Below, in pieces: positions 7,954 through 14,765 of a stretch of 27,814 nucleotides of DNA. This stretch comes from Pseudobutyrivibrio sp. UBA1225 (GTDB taxonomy: Bacteria > Bacillota > Clostridia > Lachnospirales > Lachnospiraceae). Every line of letters starts with the position of its first letter. Positions within the stretch are counted from its first letter, which is position 1. The translations under genes were made by a program, and so were the position numbers. The stretch is taken from contig DBWZ01000031.1 in NCBI GenBank assembly GCA_002309345.1, forward strand, positions 242-28,055. Reading direction: 5' to 3'. The notes under the pieces are model-generated. The model worked only from the letters and a program-made list of their open reading frames with translations. It made no database searches and was not told where the DNA came from.

Positions 7954-9153
7954 ATGACACCATTAGAACTGTATATTCATATACCATTCTGTGTTAAAAA
8001 ATGTTTATATTGCGATTTCCTATCTGGGGTTTTCGATGAAAAGATGCAGCGGCGTTACGTCGCTGCTTTGTGCACTGAGATAAAATATATGGCTTCAAAG
8101 CACGCTGATGCCTCAGTAACCACTATTTATGTTGGCGGCGGTACACCATCATGGCTATCAGAGGATTTGATGGATGCCATTATGACCACTATAAAACAAT
8201 CATTTAAGGTAGACCCTTTGGCAGAGATTTCCGTCGAGTGCAATCCCGGTACTCTCTCATCAGAAAAGCTGAATGTTTACCGAAGCATCGGTATCAACAG
8301 ACTAAGCATCGGACTCCAATCAGCCAACGATGATGAGCTCAAGGAGCTAGGCCGAATCCATGACTACAATCGATTCTTGCACACCTTTGATTTAGTTCGC
8401 AAGGCTGGCTTTGACAATGTAAACGTAGATGTTATGACTGGACTTCCACATCAAACTATCCAAAAGCTAGAAAAAACACTTGGAGCTGTTACGATGCTTC
8501 GCCCAGAACACATATCAGCATACTCTCTCATCATCGAAAAAGGCACTCCTTTCTATGAGAAATACAAGTTTGATGCAGTAAAACAACAAGCGGGTATGCC
8601 TACCGAGGATTTACCTACCGATGAGGAAGCCTACAAGCTCTACAAGTTTACTATGCAGTATCTAGAAAATAAGGGATACAAACGCTATGAAATTTCCAAC
8701 TATGCAAAAAACGGCAAGGTATGCCGCCACAATATAGGCTATTGGGACAGAGTTCCATATCTTGGCCTTGGGCTTGGAGCTGCCTCTTTATTTGACAATG
8801 TTCGAAGCAGCAATATTCGAGACATATACCAATATGTTGAAACATCAGAAGCCATTGCTGATGGCAAAGCAATTCAAACCGAATTCTCCTCTCCGTATTA
8901 TGCTTCTGAAGAAAAATTATCTAAAAAGGATGCTATGGAAGAATTCATGTTCCTAGGTCTTCGCAAGATAGATGGTGTAGCCCGCTCAGATTTCCAAAAT
9001 ATGTTTGGAATTGATATCGACGCTATATACGGACCTATCATCACAGCACTTCGAAATCAAGACTTTATGGACGCCAAGGAGGGGCGCCTATTCTTGACCG
9101 ACATAGGCATTGATGTGAGTAACCAAGTACTGGCTAAGTTTTTGTTAGATTAG
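7954..9153 (+). CDS. hemW: Radical SAM family heme chaperone HemW
   Basis: HemW binds heme and is thought to insert it into respiratory enzymes; it was long annotated as an oxygen-independent coproporphyrinogen III oxidase. At 399 aa it shows the radical SAM cluster motif CVKKCLYC (Cys13, Cys17, Cys20), then YVGGGTPSWL and the SAM-contact region SIGLQSANDDELKELGR, and the C-terminal HemW domain. The CX3CX2C motif followed by DF rather than the HemN pattern favours HemW. It sits one base downstream of lepA, a common pairing in Firmicutes. Confidence 0.95.
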   Translation: MTPLELYIHIPFCVKKCLYCDFLSGVFDEKMQRRYVAALCTEIKYMASKHADASVTTIYVGGGTPSWLSEDLMDAIMTTIKQSFKVDPLAEISVECNPGTLSSEKLNVYRSIGINRLSIGLQSANDDELKELGRIHDYNRFLHTFDLVRKAGFDNVNVDVMTGLPHQTIQKLEKTLGAVTMLRPEHISAYSLIIEKGTPFYEKYKFDAVKQQAGMPTEDLPTDEEAYKLYKFTMQYLENKGYKRYEISNYAKNGKVCRHNIGYWDRVPYLGLGLGAASLFDNVRSSNIRDIYQYVETSEAIADGKAIQTEFSSPYYASEEKLSKKDAMEEFMFLGLRKIDGVARSDFQNMFGIDIDAIYGPIITALRNQDFMDAKEGRLFLTDIGIDVSNQVLAKFLLD

Positions 9154-9176
9154 GAATTTTGATTTGTATCAAGAAA

Positions 9177-9322
9177 GAGTTTTGCTACGCAAAACTCCAG
9201 CAGTGCGAGGCGACATTTGCTGTAAGCAAATAAATTCTTCTGTCGCCGAGACACATATTTCACACGAAGTGTGTTTTTTACCTTATAGGAGATTGCAAAG
9301 CAATTTCCTATAAGGTAAAAAA
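9177..9322. repeat. Array of consecutive hairpins between hemW and rpsT
   Basis: Four stem-loops follow one another: GAGTTTTGC-TAC-GCAAAACTC (9177-9197, 9-bp stem); an outer GGCGACA/TGTCGCC (9209-9215 and 9241-9247) enclosing ATTTGCT-GTA-AGCAAAT (9215-9231); CACAC-GAA-GTGTG followed by a T-run (9261-9279); and a perfect 17-bp stem (9274-9290 and 9306-9322) enclosing TTGC-AAA-GCAA. The third could terminate hemW transcripts. No open frame of note is present in the gap 9154-9366. Confidence 0.75.
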
Positions 9323-9354
9323 GCTCCAAGGTTGACGGGACCTTGGAGCTTTAT
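9317..9354. terminator. Bidirectional terminator between hemW and rpsT
   Basis: A 12-bp perfect stem, AAGCTCCAAGGT and ACCTTGGAGCTT (9321-9332 and 9340-9351), with a 7-nt loop. On the minus strand it is followed by a T-run (plus-strand A at 9317-9322), so it terminates rpsT well. On the plus strand the T-run is short (TTTAT), so it is weaker for hemW. Confidence 0.9.
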
Positions 9355-9366
9355 CGTTATAATTAA

Positions 9367-9630
9367 TTAAGCGAGCTTGTTAACAAGCTTTGTAAGACGA
9401 GAAACCTTGCGGCTAACAGTGTTGTCATGATAAACACCCTTAGAACCTGCAGTCTCGATAACCTTGATAGCAGCCTTGAGCTCTGACTCAGCAAGTGCCT
9501 TGTCGCCAGCTTCAACAGCAGCCTCAACACGCTTAACGTATGTCTTAACCTCTGATCTGATTGCTTTGTTGCGCTCAGTCTTAACAGCTGTTACTAAAAC
9601 ACGCTTCTTAGCAGACTTAATATTTGCCAT
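9367..9630 (-). CDS. rpsT: 30S ribosomal protein S20
   Basis: Primary binding protein of the 16S rRNA 5' domain. The 87-aa length is normal. It begins MANIKSAKKRVLVTAVKTERNKAIRS and continues with a Lys/Arg-rich helical bundle containing GVYHDNTVSRKVSRLTKLVNKL, the family signature. GGAGGTG (9640-9646) lies about nine bases before the ATG. It has its own strong promoter, a leader of about 85 nt with a stem-loop, and a terminator just downstream, so it is a monocistronic unit. Confidence 0.98.
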   Translation of the reverse strand: MANIKSAKKRVLVTAVKTERNKAIRSEVKTYVKRVEAAVEAGDKALAESELKAAIKVIETAGSKGVYHDNTVSRKVSRLTKLVNKLA

Positions 9631-9678
9631 GTGTTGCTACACCTCCAATTTTTAAAAAAATATATTATTAAAAACATT

Positions 9679-9711
9679 TGCGCTGTAGCCGGACACGGAC
9701 AGTTCAACGCA
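9679..9711 (-). promoter_or_regulatory. Stem-loop in the rpsT leader
   Basis: In the transcript, UGCGUUG (9705-9711) can pair with CAGCGCA (9679-9685) in a 7-bp stem with one G-U pair. It encloses a loop with a possible CCG/CGG inner stem. It could be an S20 autoregulatory element, but I recognise no published leader motif. Confidence 0.4.
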
Positions 9712-9720
9712 TACTCAGAT

Positions 9721-9749
9721 ATAATAGAAAAAAATTTCGCAGTTGTCAA
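9721..9749 (-). promoter_or_regulatory. rpsT promoter
   Basis: Minus-strand TTGACA (9744-9749), a 17-bp spacer, then TATTAT (9721-9726). This is close to the sigma-A consensus, as expected for a ribosomal protein gene. Confidence 0.88.
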
Positions 9750-9750
9750 T

Positions 9751-9768
9751 AGAAAATAACTATTTTCT
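9751..9768. other. A/T-rich dyad abutting the rpsT -35 box
   Basis: AGAAAATA-AC-TATTTTCT is an 18-bp dyad lying between the end of the PilZ gene and the rpsT promoter. It may be the end of the PilZ transcript or an upstream promoter element. There is no following T-run. Confidence 0.45.
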
Positions 9769-9776
9769 TGGACAAT

Positions 9777-10607
9777 CTAATGATTCCTCTCAACCTTAAG
9801 TCCATTCAATGCATCCACAACCTCTTCCTTCCAGAATTGGGACTCAGAATTCTTTTGAACGGCCTTGTACTCAGTCTTTTTGCTGATTCTCTCCATCTGC
9901 TTCATTGCAACATACTTTTGTAGATATTCAGCATGTTTTTCAGCCAAAATACAGCCATAAACCATATTCCCATTTTCATCTTCTCGCTGTCTGTGAACCT
10001 TACCAGCGAATCTACCAACAGAATATGTCTTTTCGCTTTTAGGATCATAATCAATAAGATTCAATAGAAATGCTTTTGTAAAATCCAAAGAATCCTCAGA
10101 AACTTTTGTAAAGCTAAATCCACAGTAGGACAAGTCTCTAACAATAACTTCTATTTTGTTATCACCCTGCTCAAGCTCCATTCGAGTGTCGATATCTATT
10201 CTTACACCACGACGTCTATTGAACTTTTCTCCTTCTGGAAGCAAAGCTACAATAACGTGAATCATTTTGCCGTTATCAAACTTGTATTTAATCAACTGAA
10301 TGTGCTCCCATTTATATACACCTTCAGGATTGATTGCAATAAACTCCAATATAGAGGAATGCCCTGCAAAGGAAACGGCCTTCTCCTTACCTTCGAATTC
10401 TTGAACAATCAACTCAATCGGCAAAAAAGCATTGCTATATTTAGTAGCAAGCTCTGCTTCTTCCTCTGGAGTAAGCTCTGCATAGGTTACCTCAAACTCA
10501 AGCTTCTTGTCTTCGCCCATGGCGACGATTGAAAGATGATCTTCAGGCCTAACCTTTTTTATGTGTAGTTTTTTTTCAACTGTTGATTTACTCTGCTTTT
10601 TTTTCAT
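9777..10607 (-). CDS. PilZ-domain protein, predicted c-di-GMP receptor
   Basis: PilZ domains bind the second messenger cyclic di-GMP. In this 276-aa protein the RxxxR-type arginines occur as FNRRRGVR (Arg131-Arg136) and the partner D/NxSxxG motif as DLSYCG (Asp158, Ser160, Gly163), about 25 residues later as in true binders. The N-terminal 125 residues form a separate domain resembling the YcgR-like flagellar-brake layout, but I cannot assign it firmly. There is no signal peptide or membrane segment, so it is cytoplasmic. AGGG seven bases before the ATG is a modest ribosome binding site. It follows holA by 55 bp, probably in the thrS-holA transcript. The target process (motility, surface polysaccharide or other) is not shown here. 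Confidence 0.8.
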   Translation of the reverse strand: MKKKQSKSTVEKKLHIKKVRPEDHLSIVAMGEDKKLEFEVTYAELTPEEEAELATKYSNAFLPIELIVQEFEGKEKAVSFAGHSSILEFIAINPEGVYKWEHIQLIKYKFDNGKMIHVIVALLPEGEKFNRRRGVRIDIDTRMELEQGDNKIEVIVRDLSYCGFSFTKVSEDSLDFTKAFLLNLIDYDPKSEKTYSVGRFAGKVHRQREDENGNMVYGCILAEKHAEYLQKYVAMKQMERISKKTEYKAVQKNSESQFWKEEVVDALNGLKVERNH

Positions 10608-10662
10608 AATTTAACCCTAATTATTTAAACTCATTATTCCCTCAATACTTAATAATTGAAAA

Positions 10663-11643
10663 TTAAGAACCCGCATATTTCATAATGATGAGTTCAACTG
10701 AAAGATTCTCATCTAGTCGACCTGTCTTAACCTGCTCTTCGAAATCTGCCGCGTCTACAAGCAGCTTAGAAATCTCATTCCCAGAAAAGTTCTTGGCAAG
10801 CTGCATTGTTCGCTTAACTGCAAAATCAGGAGAACCAATCTTTTTTGCAATAGATGGAATGCTTTCTCCAAAGCCTGATAATTCTTTGATAACCTTCATC
10901 TGCCTGAATTGTCGAACTATCATATAAAGAATTCGCATAGGCGGTTCTTTCGCCGAAAGCATATCTTGGTACAAATCCAATGTCTTTCGCAAATCCTTGG
11001 CAGAAATAGCATTTATCATATCAAATATCTTGGTCTCAACACGAGCAATACAAATAGCGTTAACATCCTCTAAGGTGATTTGACCTCTATCCCCCACATA
11101 AGTAACCAGCTTTTCAAGCTCTCTTGCCATATTGTCCATGCTGTCGTGGGTCATTATAAGGAACTGGCTCCAAGCCTCACGCTTCATCTGCTTACCAGAC
11201 TCTTTAAGCATACCACCTACCCACTTTGCCAAGTCACTTTCATTTGGCATGTTTATCTCTATATCACGACCTGCGGATTTGGCTACCTTGTACAGCTTTC
11301 CACGCTTGTCTGCCGATGGCTCAACAAAAATAAATATGGTGAAATCTGGTATCGAAGAAAGATAGTCTCCAAGCTCCTCTGGCATCTTTTTGCCGAAGCC
11401 ACTATTTTCTATTAGTATAACACGATGCTCGGCAAAAAAGGGCATAGTCTCAGCCTGATCTATCACCTGATTGACATTGATGCCACTATCCTCGTATTTG
11501 GAGAAGTTCATATCGTCACCTTCATTGACAAGTGCTGCAAGCAGCTTGTTCTTATATTGAAGCTTTAGATAATCCTCCTCCCCATACAGAAGATAAATAT
11601 TTTTAAATTGTCCTGTAGCTATATCTTCGTCTATTCGTTTCAT
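10663..11643 (-). CDS. holA: DNA polymerase III subunit delta
   Basis: Clamp-loader subunit that opens the beta sliding clamp. The 326-aa protein starts MKRIDEDIATGQFKNIYLLYGEEDYL, the usual holA opening, and has the three-domain clamp-loader fold without a Walker A motif, as expected for delta. The central segment RVILIENSGF and the later DLYQDMLSAKEPPMRILYMIVRQFRQM are characteristic. No strong ribosome binding site is visible before the ATG; the start is chosen by family agreement. It begins 27 bp after thrS ends on the same strand, so it probably shares the T-box-controlled transcript. That would tie a replication gene to threonyl-tRNA supply (inference). Confidence 0.95.
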   Translation of the reverse strand: MKRIDEDIATGQFKNIYLLYGEEDYLKLQYKNKLLAALVNEGDDMNFSKYEDSGINVNQVIDQAETMPFFAEHRVILIENSGFGKKMPEELGDYLSSIPDFTIFIFVEPSADKRGKLYKVAKSAGRDIEINMPNESDLAKWVGGMLKESGKQMKREAWSQFLIMTHDSMDNMARELEKLVTYVGDRGQITLEDVNAICIARVETKIFDMINAISAKDLRKTLDLYQDMLSAKEPPMRILYMIVRQFRQMKVIKELSGFGESIPSIAKKIGSPDFAVKRTMQLAKNFSGNEISKLLVDAADFEEQVKTGRLDENLSVELIIMKYAGS

Positions 11644-11670
11644 AAGTAAAAGTATAACCTAACGGAACTA

Positions 11671-13437
11671 TTATTTACGACCCTTTGTCTTAATTTCATT
11701 GATAATAAGCTCTACAAACTCATCGAATTTAACTGTTGTTGTGCCCTGCTCGCCGTGAAGTCTGTAAGAAACAGTGCCATCAGCCTCCTCGTTCTTACCA
11801 AGTACCGCAAGATAAGGAACCTTTTGAATCTGTGCCTCACGCATCTTGTAGCCTAGCTTTTCTGAACGAGTATCAAACTCAACTCGAACATCTGCATCTG
11901 CAAGAGCATCAACAAGCTTCTGCGCATATGCATTAAGCTCATCATCATCATTCTTTACAGGAAGAACCTTAACCTGTGTAGGTGCAAGCCATGTAGGAAG
12001 GTTACCCTTTGTCTCCTCAAGGATATATGCCATGAATCTATCAAGAGAACCAAGGATTGCTCTGTGGATTACAACTGGTGTCTGCTTATTGCTATCTGCA
12101 TCTGTGTATGTAAGATCAAACTTAGCTGGCAAGCAGAAATCAAGCTGACATGTAGAAAGTGTAATCTCGTTACCAATAGCTGGCTTAACATTAACATCAA
12201 GCTTTGGACCATAGAAGGCTGCCTCACCAATTTCCTCTGTGAAATCAATGCCGATTTCTGTAAGAGTCTCGCGAAGAGCCTGCTCTGCAGTGTTCCACAT
12301 CTCGTCGTCCTGATGGTACTTCTTGGTATCTGCTGGGTCACGAAGTGAAAGCACGCATCTGTAATCTGTAATACCGAAATCTTCGTATGTGCTAAAGATA
12401 AGGTCGCAAACGCTCTTAACCTCGTCTTTGATTTGCTCCATAGTACAGAAGATGTGGGAATCGTTCTGACAGAAGTGACGTCCTCTCTCGATACCCTTAA
12501 GAGTTCCTGATGATTCGAAACGGAAATCGTGAGCGATTTCGGCTATACGAATTGGAAGCTCCTTGTAAGAGTGTGGACGATTTGCAAATATTCTCATATG
12601 GTGTGGGCAGTTCATTGGACGAAGAACGAAGTTCTCGCCTTCAACTTCCATTGCTGGGAACATGTTTTCTTTGTAGTGATCCCAGTGACCTGATGTCTGA
12701 TAAAGCTGAACTGTACCAACGCAAGGTGTCATTACATGTAAGTAACCAAGCTTACGCTCTTTGTTACGGATGTAATTTTCAAGCTCTGTCCAGATTGTGT
12801 AACCATTTGGAAGATACATCGGAAGACCACGACCGATTAAATCATCTGCCATGAAAAGCTGCATGTCCTTACCAATCTTTCTGTGGTCACGCTCCTTTGC
12901 CTCCTCTAAAAGAGCAAGGTGCTCATCGAGCTGCTCCTGAGTAGGGAAGCAAACTCCGTATACACGATTGAGAACTTGGTTCTCTGCATCGCCCTTCCAG
13001 TACGCACCAGAGTGCTTAATAAGCTTGAAATAACGGCAAAGCTTAACATTATCAACGTGAGGTCCACGACATAAGTCTGTGAAATCTCCTTGGTCGTAGC
13101 ATGAAATTGTCTGCTCTGACTCATCCATGTTATTTATAAGATCAATTTTATATGGGTCATCCTTGAACATCTCAAGTGCTTCTGCTTTGGAAATCTCTCT
13201 ACGATAGATTTTGCAGCCAGACTTTGCTACCTTTTTCATTTCCTTTTCAATCTTAGTAATATCTTCGTCTGTAAGCATAACATCACCAAGATCCATATCG
13301 TAATAGAAGCCTTCTTCTACAACTGGACCAACCCAAAACTTTGCGTTTGGATAAAGGTGCTTAACAGCCTGTGCCATCATATGAGCACATGAGTGATTGA
13401 GAGTGTTTAATGACTCATCTTCTTTGAAATTAACCAT
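11671..13437 (-). CDS. thrS: Threonine--tRNA ligase, form lacking the TGS domain
   Basis: Charges tRNA-Thr with threonine and edits mischarged Ser-tRNA. At 588 aa it is about 55-60 residues shorter than the usual 640. The editing-domain motif HSCAH starts at residue 15, whereas in E. coli the equivalent HxxxH is at 73, so the N-terminal TGS domain is absent. The editing partner CRGPH is at 123-127. The catalytic core has MNCPHHM (zinc Cys), motif 2 FRFESSGTLKGIERGRHF, QNDSHIF (zinc His) and motif 3 HRAILGSLDRFMAYI. The anticodon-binding domain follows. AAGGAG lies just upstream. No upstream in-frame start could restore TGS, because the T-box terminator occupies that DNA. Confidence 0.97.
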   Translation of the reverse strand: MVNFKEDESLNTLNHSCAHMMAQAVKHLYPNAKFWVGPVVEEGFYYDMDLGDVMLTDEDITKIEKEMKKVAKSGCKIYRREISKAEALEMFKDDPYKIDLINNMDESEQTISCYDQGDFTDLCRGPHVDNVKLCRYFKLIKHSGAYWKGDAENQVLNRVYGVCFPTQEQLDEHLALLEEAKERDHRKIGKDMQLFMADDLIGRGLPMYLPNGYTIWTELENYIRNKERKLGYLHVMTPCVGTVQLYQTSGHWDHYKENMFPAMEVEGENFVLRPMNCPHHMRIFANRPHSYKELPIRIAEIAHDFRFESSGTLKGIERGRHFCQNDSHIFCTMEQIKDEVKSVCDLIFSTYEDFGITDYRCVLSLRDPADTKKYHQDDEMWNTAEQALRETLTEIGIDFTEEIGEAAFYGPKLDVNVKPAIGNEITLSTCQLDFCLPAKFDLTYTDADSNKQTPVVIHRAILGSLDRFMAYILEETKGNLPTWLAPTQVKVLPVKNDDDELNAYAQKLVDALADADVRVEFDTRSEKLGYKMREAQIQKVPYLAVLGKNEEADGTVSYRLHGEQGTTTVKFDEFVELIINEIKTKGRK

Positions 13438-13496
13438 GATTTTCTCCTTTTAACTATAAAATGACTGGGTATACTAAGGGTGCTATAAAAAGAATT

Positions 13497-13542
13497 AAAA
13501 AGCACCCTTGGAAAAGCTATTTCTAGCAGTTCCTAAGGGTGC
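13497..13542 (-). terminator. Regulated terminator of the thrS T-box
   Basis: GCACCCTT (13535-13542) pairs with AAGGGTGC (13502-13509). The stem continues through GGAA/TTCC and GCTA/TAGC inner pairs and is followed on the minus strand by TTTTT. It is mutually exclusive with the antiterminator. Confidence 0.92.
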
Positions 13543-13795
13543 AAAATTCTAAATGAGACTCGCTCAAATTAATCAGCACGGTTCCACCTTAGTGTTTCAC
13601 TCATTTTGTCTTTGACGGAACTACCCGGAGACGCTTCATAAATATAAAGAGGGAATTATATCAACATCCATCTAGTATATTACTTCTACGCTCAGCTCGA
13701 GAATGGTGTTCGTATAAGCTTCCACTAGACGCTTCCAGCCTAGGCGTCCTCTCTCTTAGCTTCCACAAATACTACTGTTTCTGTCATCGCTTTTC
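13497..13795 (-). ncRNA. T-box leader (tRNA-Thr-sensing riboswitch) of thrS
   Basis: The minus strand shows a complete T-box. There is an AGAGAG element followed by CTGGAAG in Stem I. A specifier-loop candidate CGAACACC gives the Thr codon ACC at 13705-13707. The T-box core AAGGTGGAACCGTG lies at 13577-13590. The antiterminator can be read directly: CTAAGG and GTGC flank the bulge TGGAACC and pair with GCAC-CCTTAG at 13533-13542. The same GCACCCTT alternatively pairs with AAGGGTGC (13502-13509) to form the terminator. Uncharged tRNA-Thr should therefore promote read-through into thrS. The 5' end is estimated from the promoter at 13802-13830. Confidence 0.95.
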
Positions 13796-13801
13796 GAGAT
13801 A

Positions 13802-13830
13802 ATCCTAACACAATTTTAGTGCTACGACAA
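13802..13830 (-). promoter_or_regulatory. Promoter of the thrS T-box transcript
   Basis: Minus-strand TTGTCG (13825-13830), a 17-bp spacer, then TAGGAT (13802-13807), giving a start near 13795, just before Stem I. A weak hairpin (TTTAG/CTAAA, about 13844-13858) lies between the upstream lipoprotein stop codon and this promoter and may end that transcript. Confidence 0.7.
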
Positions 13831-13860
13831 CAAAAATTTCGTCTTTAGACCAACTAAATC

Positions 13861-14613
13861 CTACCAAATATCGTGATCATCTGGGGCAGCTATGGAGGTC
13901 CATTTACCATCTTTGCAATATATAATAGCATCGTATTTTGTATATGCCATTCCATCTTCTTTTCCATAGGTGCAAACACGAATTGCATTTAATTCTTTGC
14001 CATCGATTTCCTTTTTAATTATCTTTGAATGCACCACTTCATCCTTTAGCTCTGGAATAACATTATCGGGAGAAATATCAACCACATCTCTGCCATCAAG
14101 CTTGAAGGCTTGCGTAATATTGAATTCAGTAGCAGTATTTATAAAACCATATTGTATAACATATTCACACTCGCCATCATTATCAATATCAAGGAATTCT
14201 ATGCTTTTAATCCAACCCAAATACATTATATACGATTCAAATTCCTGTACTGTACCGTCCACAAATTCAAAACGTATGCTTGCATATCCACGCTTATCTA
14301 GCATAATAAATGTAACCTTTTTTATATCTTTGCCCCACTGGCTAGCTACAATTTTTTCGTCGTAGACTTCCACAGGCTCCTCACCATCTACGCTATCAGC
14401 AACTGAATCTTTATCTTTCGCTTGCCATTCCACCGCGGCTTTATTCTGCGATTCCTCCTCACCTGAAGCATCGTTTTGTTCTTCTGCTTCAACTGAAGCT
14501 TCATTTGTACTCTTTGTGTCGGAAGCATTTACATCTTTAGCATCGCTTTCCTTTCCGCACGCACTCAAAATCATTGCCAAACTAACACATAATACAATTA
14601 CTTTAGATTTCAT
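13861..14613 (-). CDS. Predicted lipoprotein of unknown function
   Basis: The family is not recognised. The 250-aa product has a type II signal peptide with lipobox LSAC (Cys19), so it should be anchored to the outer face of the membrane. Residues 20-80 are a low-complexity acidic linker rich in Glu, Asp, Ser and Ala. The remaining 170 residues look like a beta-rich domain and include FLDIDNDGECEYVIQ, a DxDNDGxxE pattern like the calcium-binding loops of FG-GAP/VCBS repeats. A promoter (TTGTGG, 17 bp, TAGGAT) and AAAGGG ribosome binding site lie upstream. It is separated from comEC by 152 bp with its own promoter, so it is probably not part of the comEC operon proper. Confidence 0.75.
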   Translation of the reverse strand: MKSKVIVLCVSLAMILSACGKESDAKDVNASDTKSTNEASVEAEEQNDASGEEESQNKAAVEWQAKDKDSVADSVDGEEPVEVYDEKIVASQWGKDIKKVTFIMLDKRGYASIRFEFVDGTVQEFESYIMYLGWIKSIEFLDIDNDGECEYVIQYGFINTATEFNITQAFKLDGRDVVDISPDNVIPELKDEVVHSKIIKKEIDGKELNAIRVCTYGKEDGMAYTKYDAIIYCKDGKWTSIAAPDDHDIW

Positions 14614-14677
14614 TTTTTGCCCTTTCTTTGTGTTCTCTTAGCCTCAATAAACTGTTTCTGTATCTATTCTCTTGTGT

Positions 14678-14706
14678 ATCCTACCATAATTACTTTGGCT
14701 CCACAA
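14678..14706 (-). promoter_or_regulatory. Promoter of the lipoprotein gene at 13861-14613
   Basis: Minus-strand TTGTGG (14701-14706), 17-bp spacer, then TAGGAT (14678-14683) preceded by TGG (extended -10). It uses the same -10 hexamer as the thrS T-box promoter. Confidence 0.6.
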
Positions 14707-14765
14707 GGAAATTATCCCCACAACAAAGGATTTAATGTAATTATCATCCATTCTGTAACTTTATA

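Noticed and set aside
13970..14365. 131-codon plus-strand open frame
   Set aside because: Fully antisense to the lipoprotein gene, which has a lipobox, promoter and ribosome binding site of its own.
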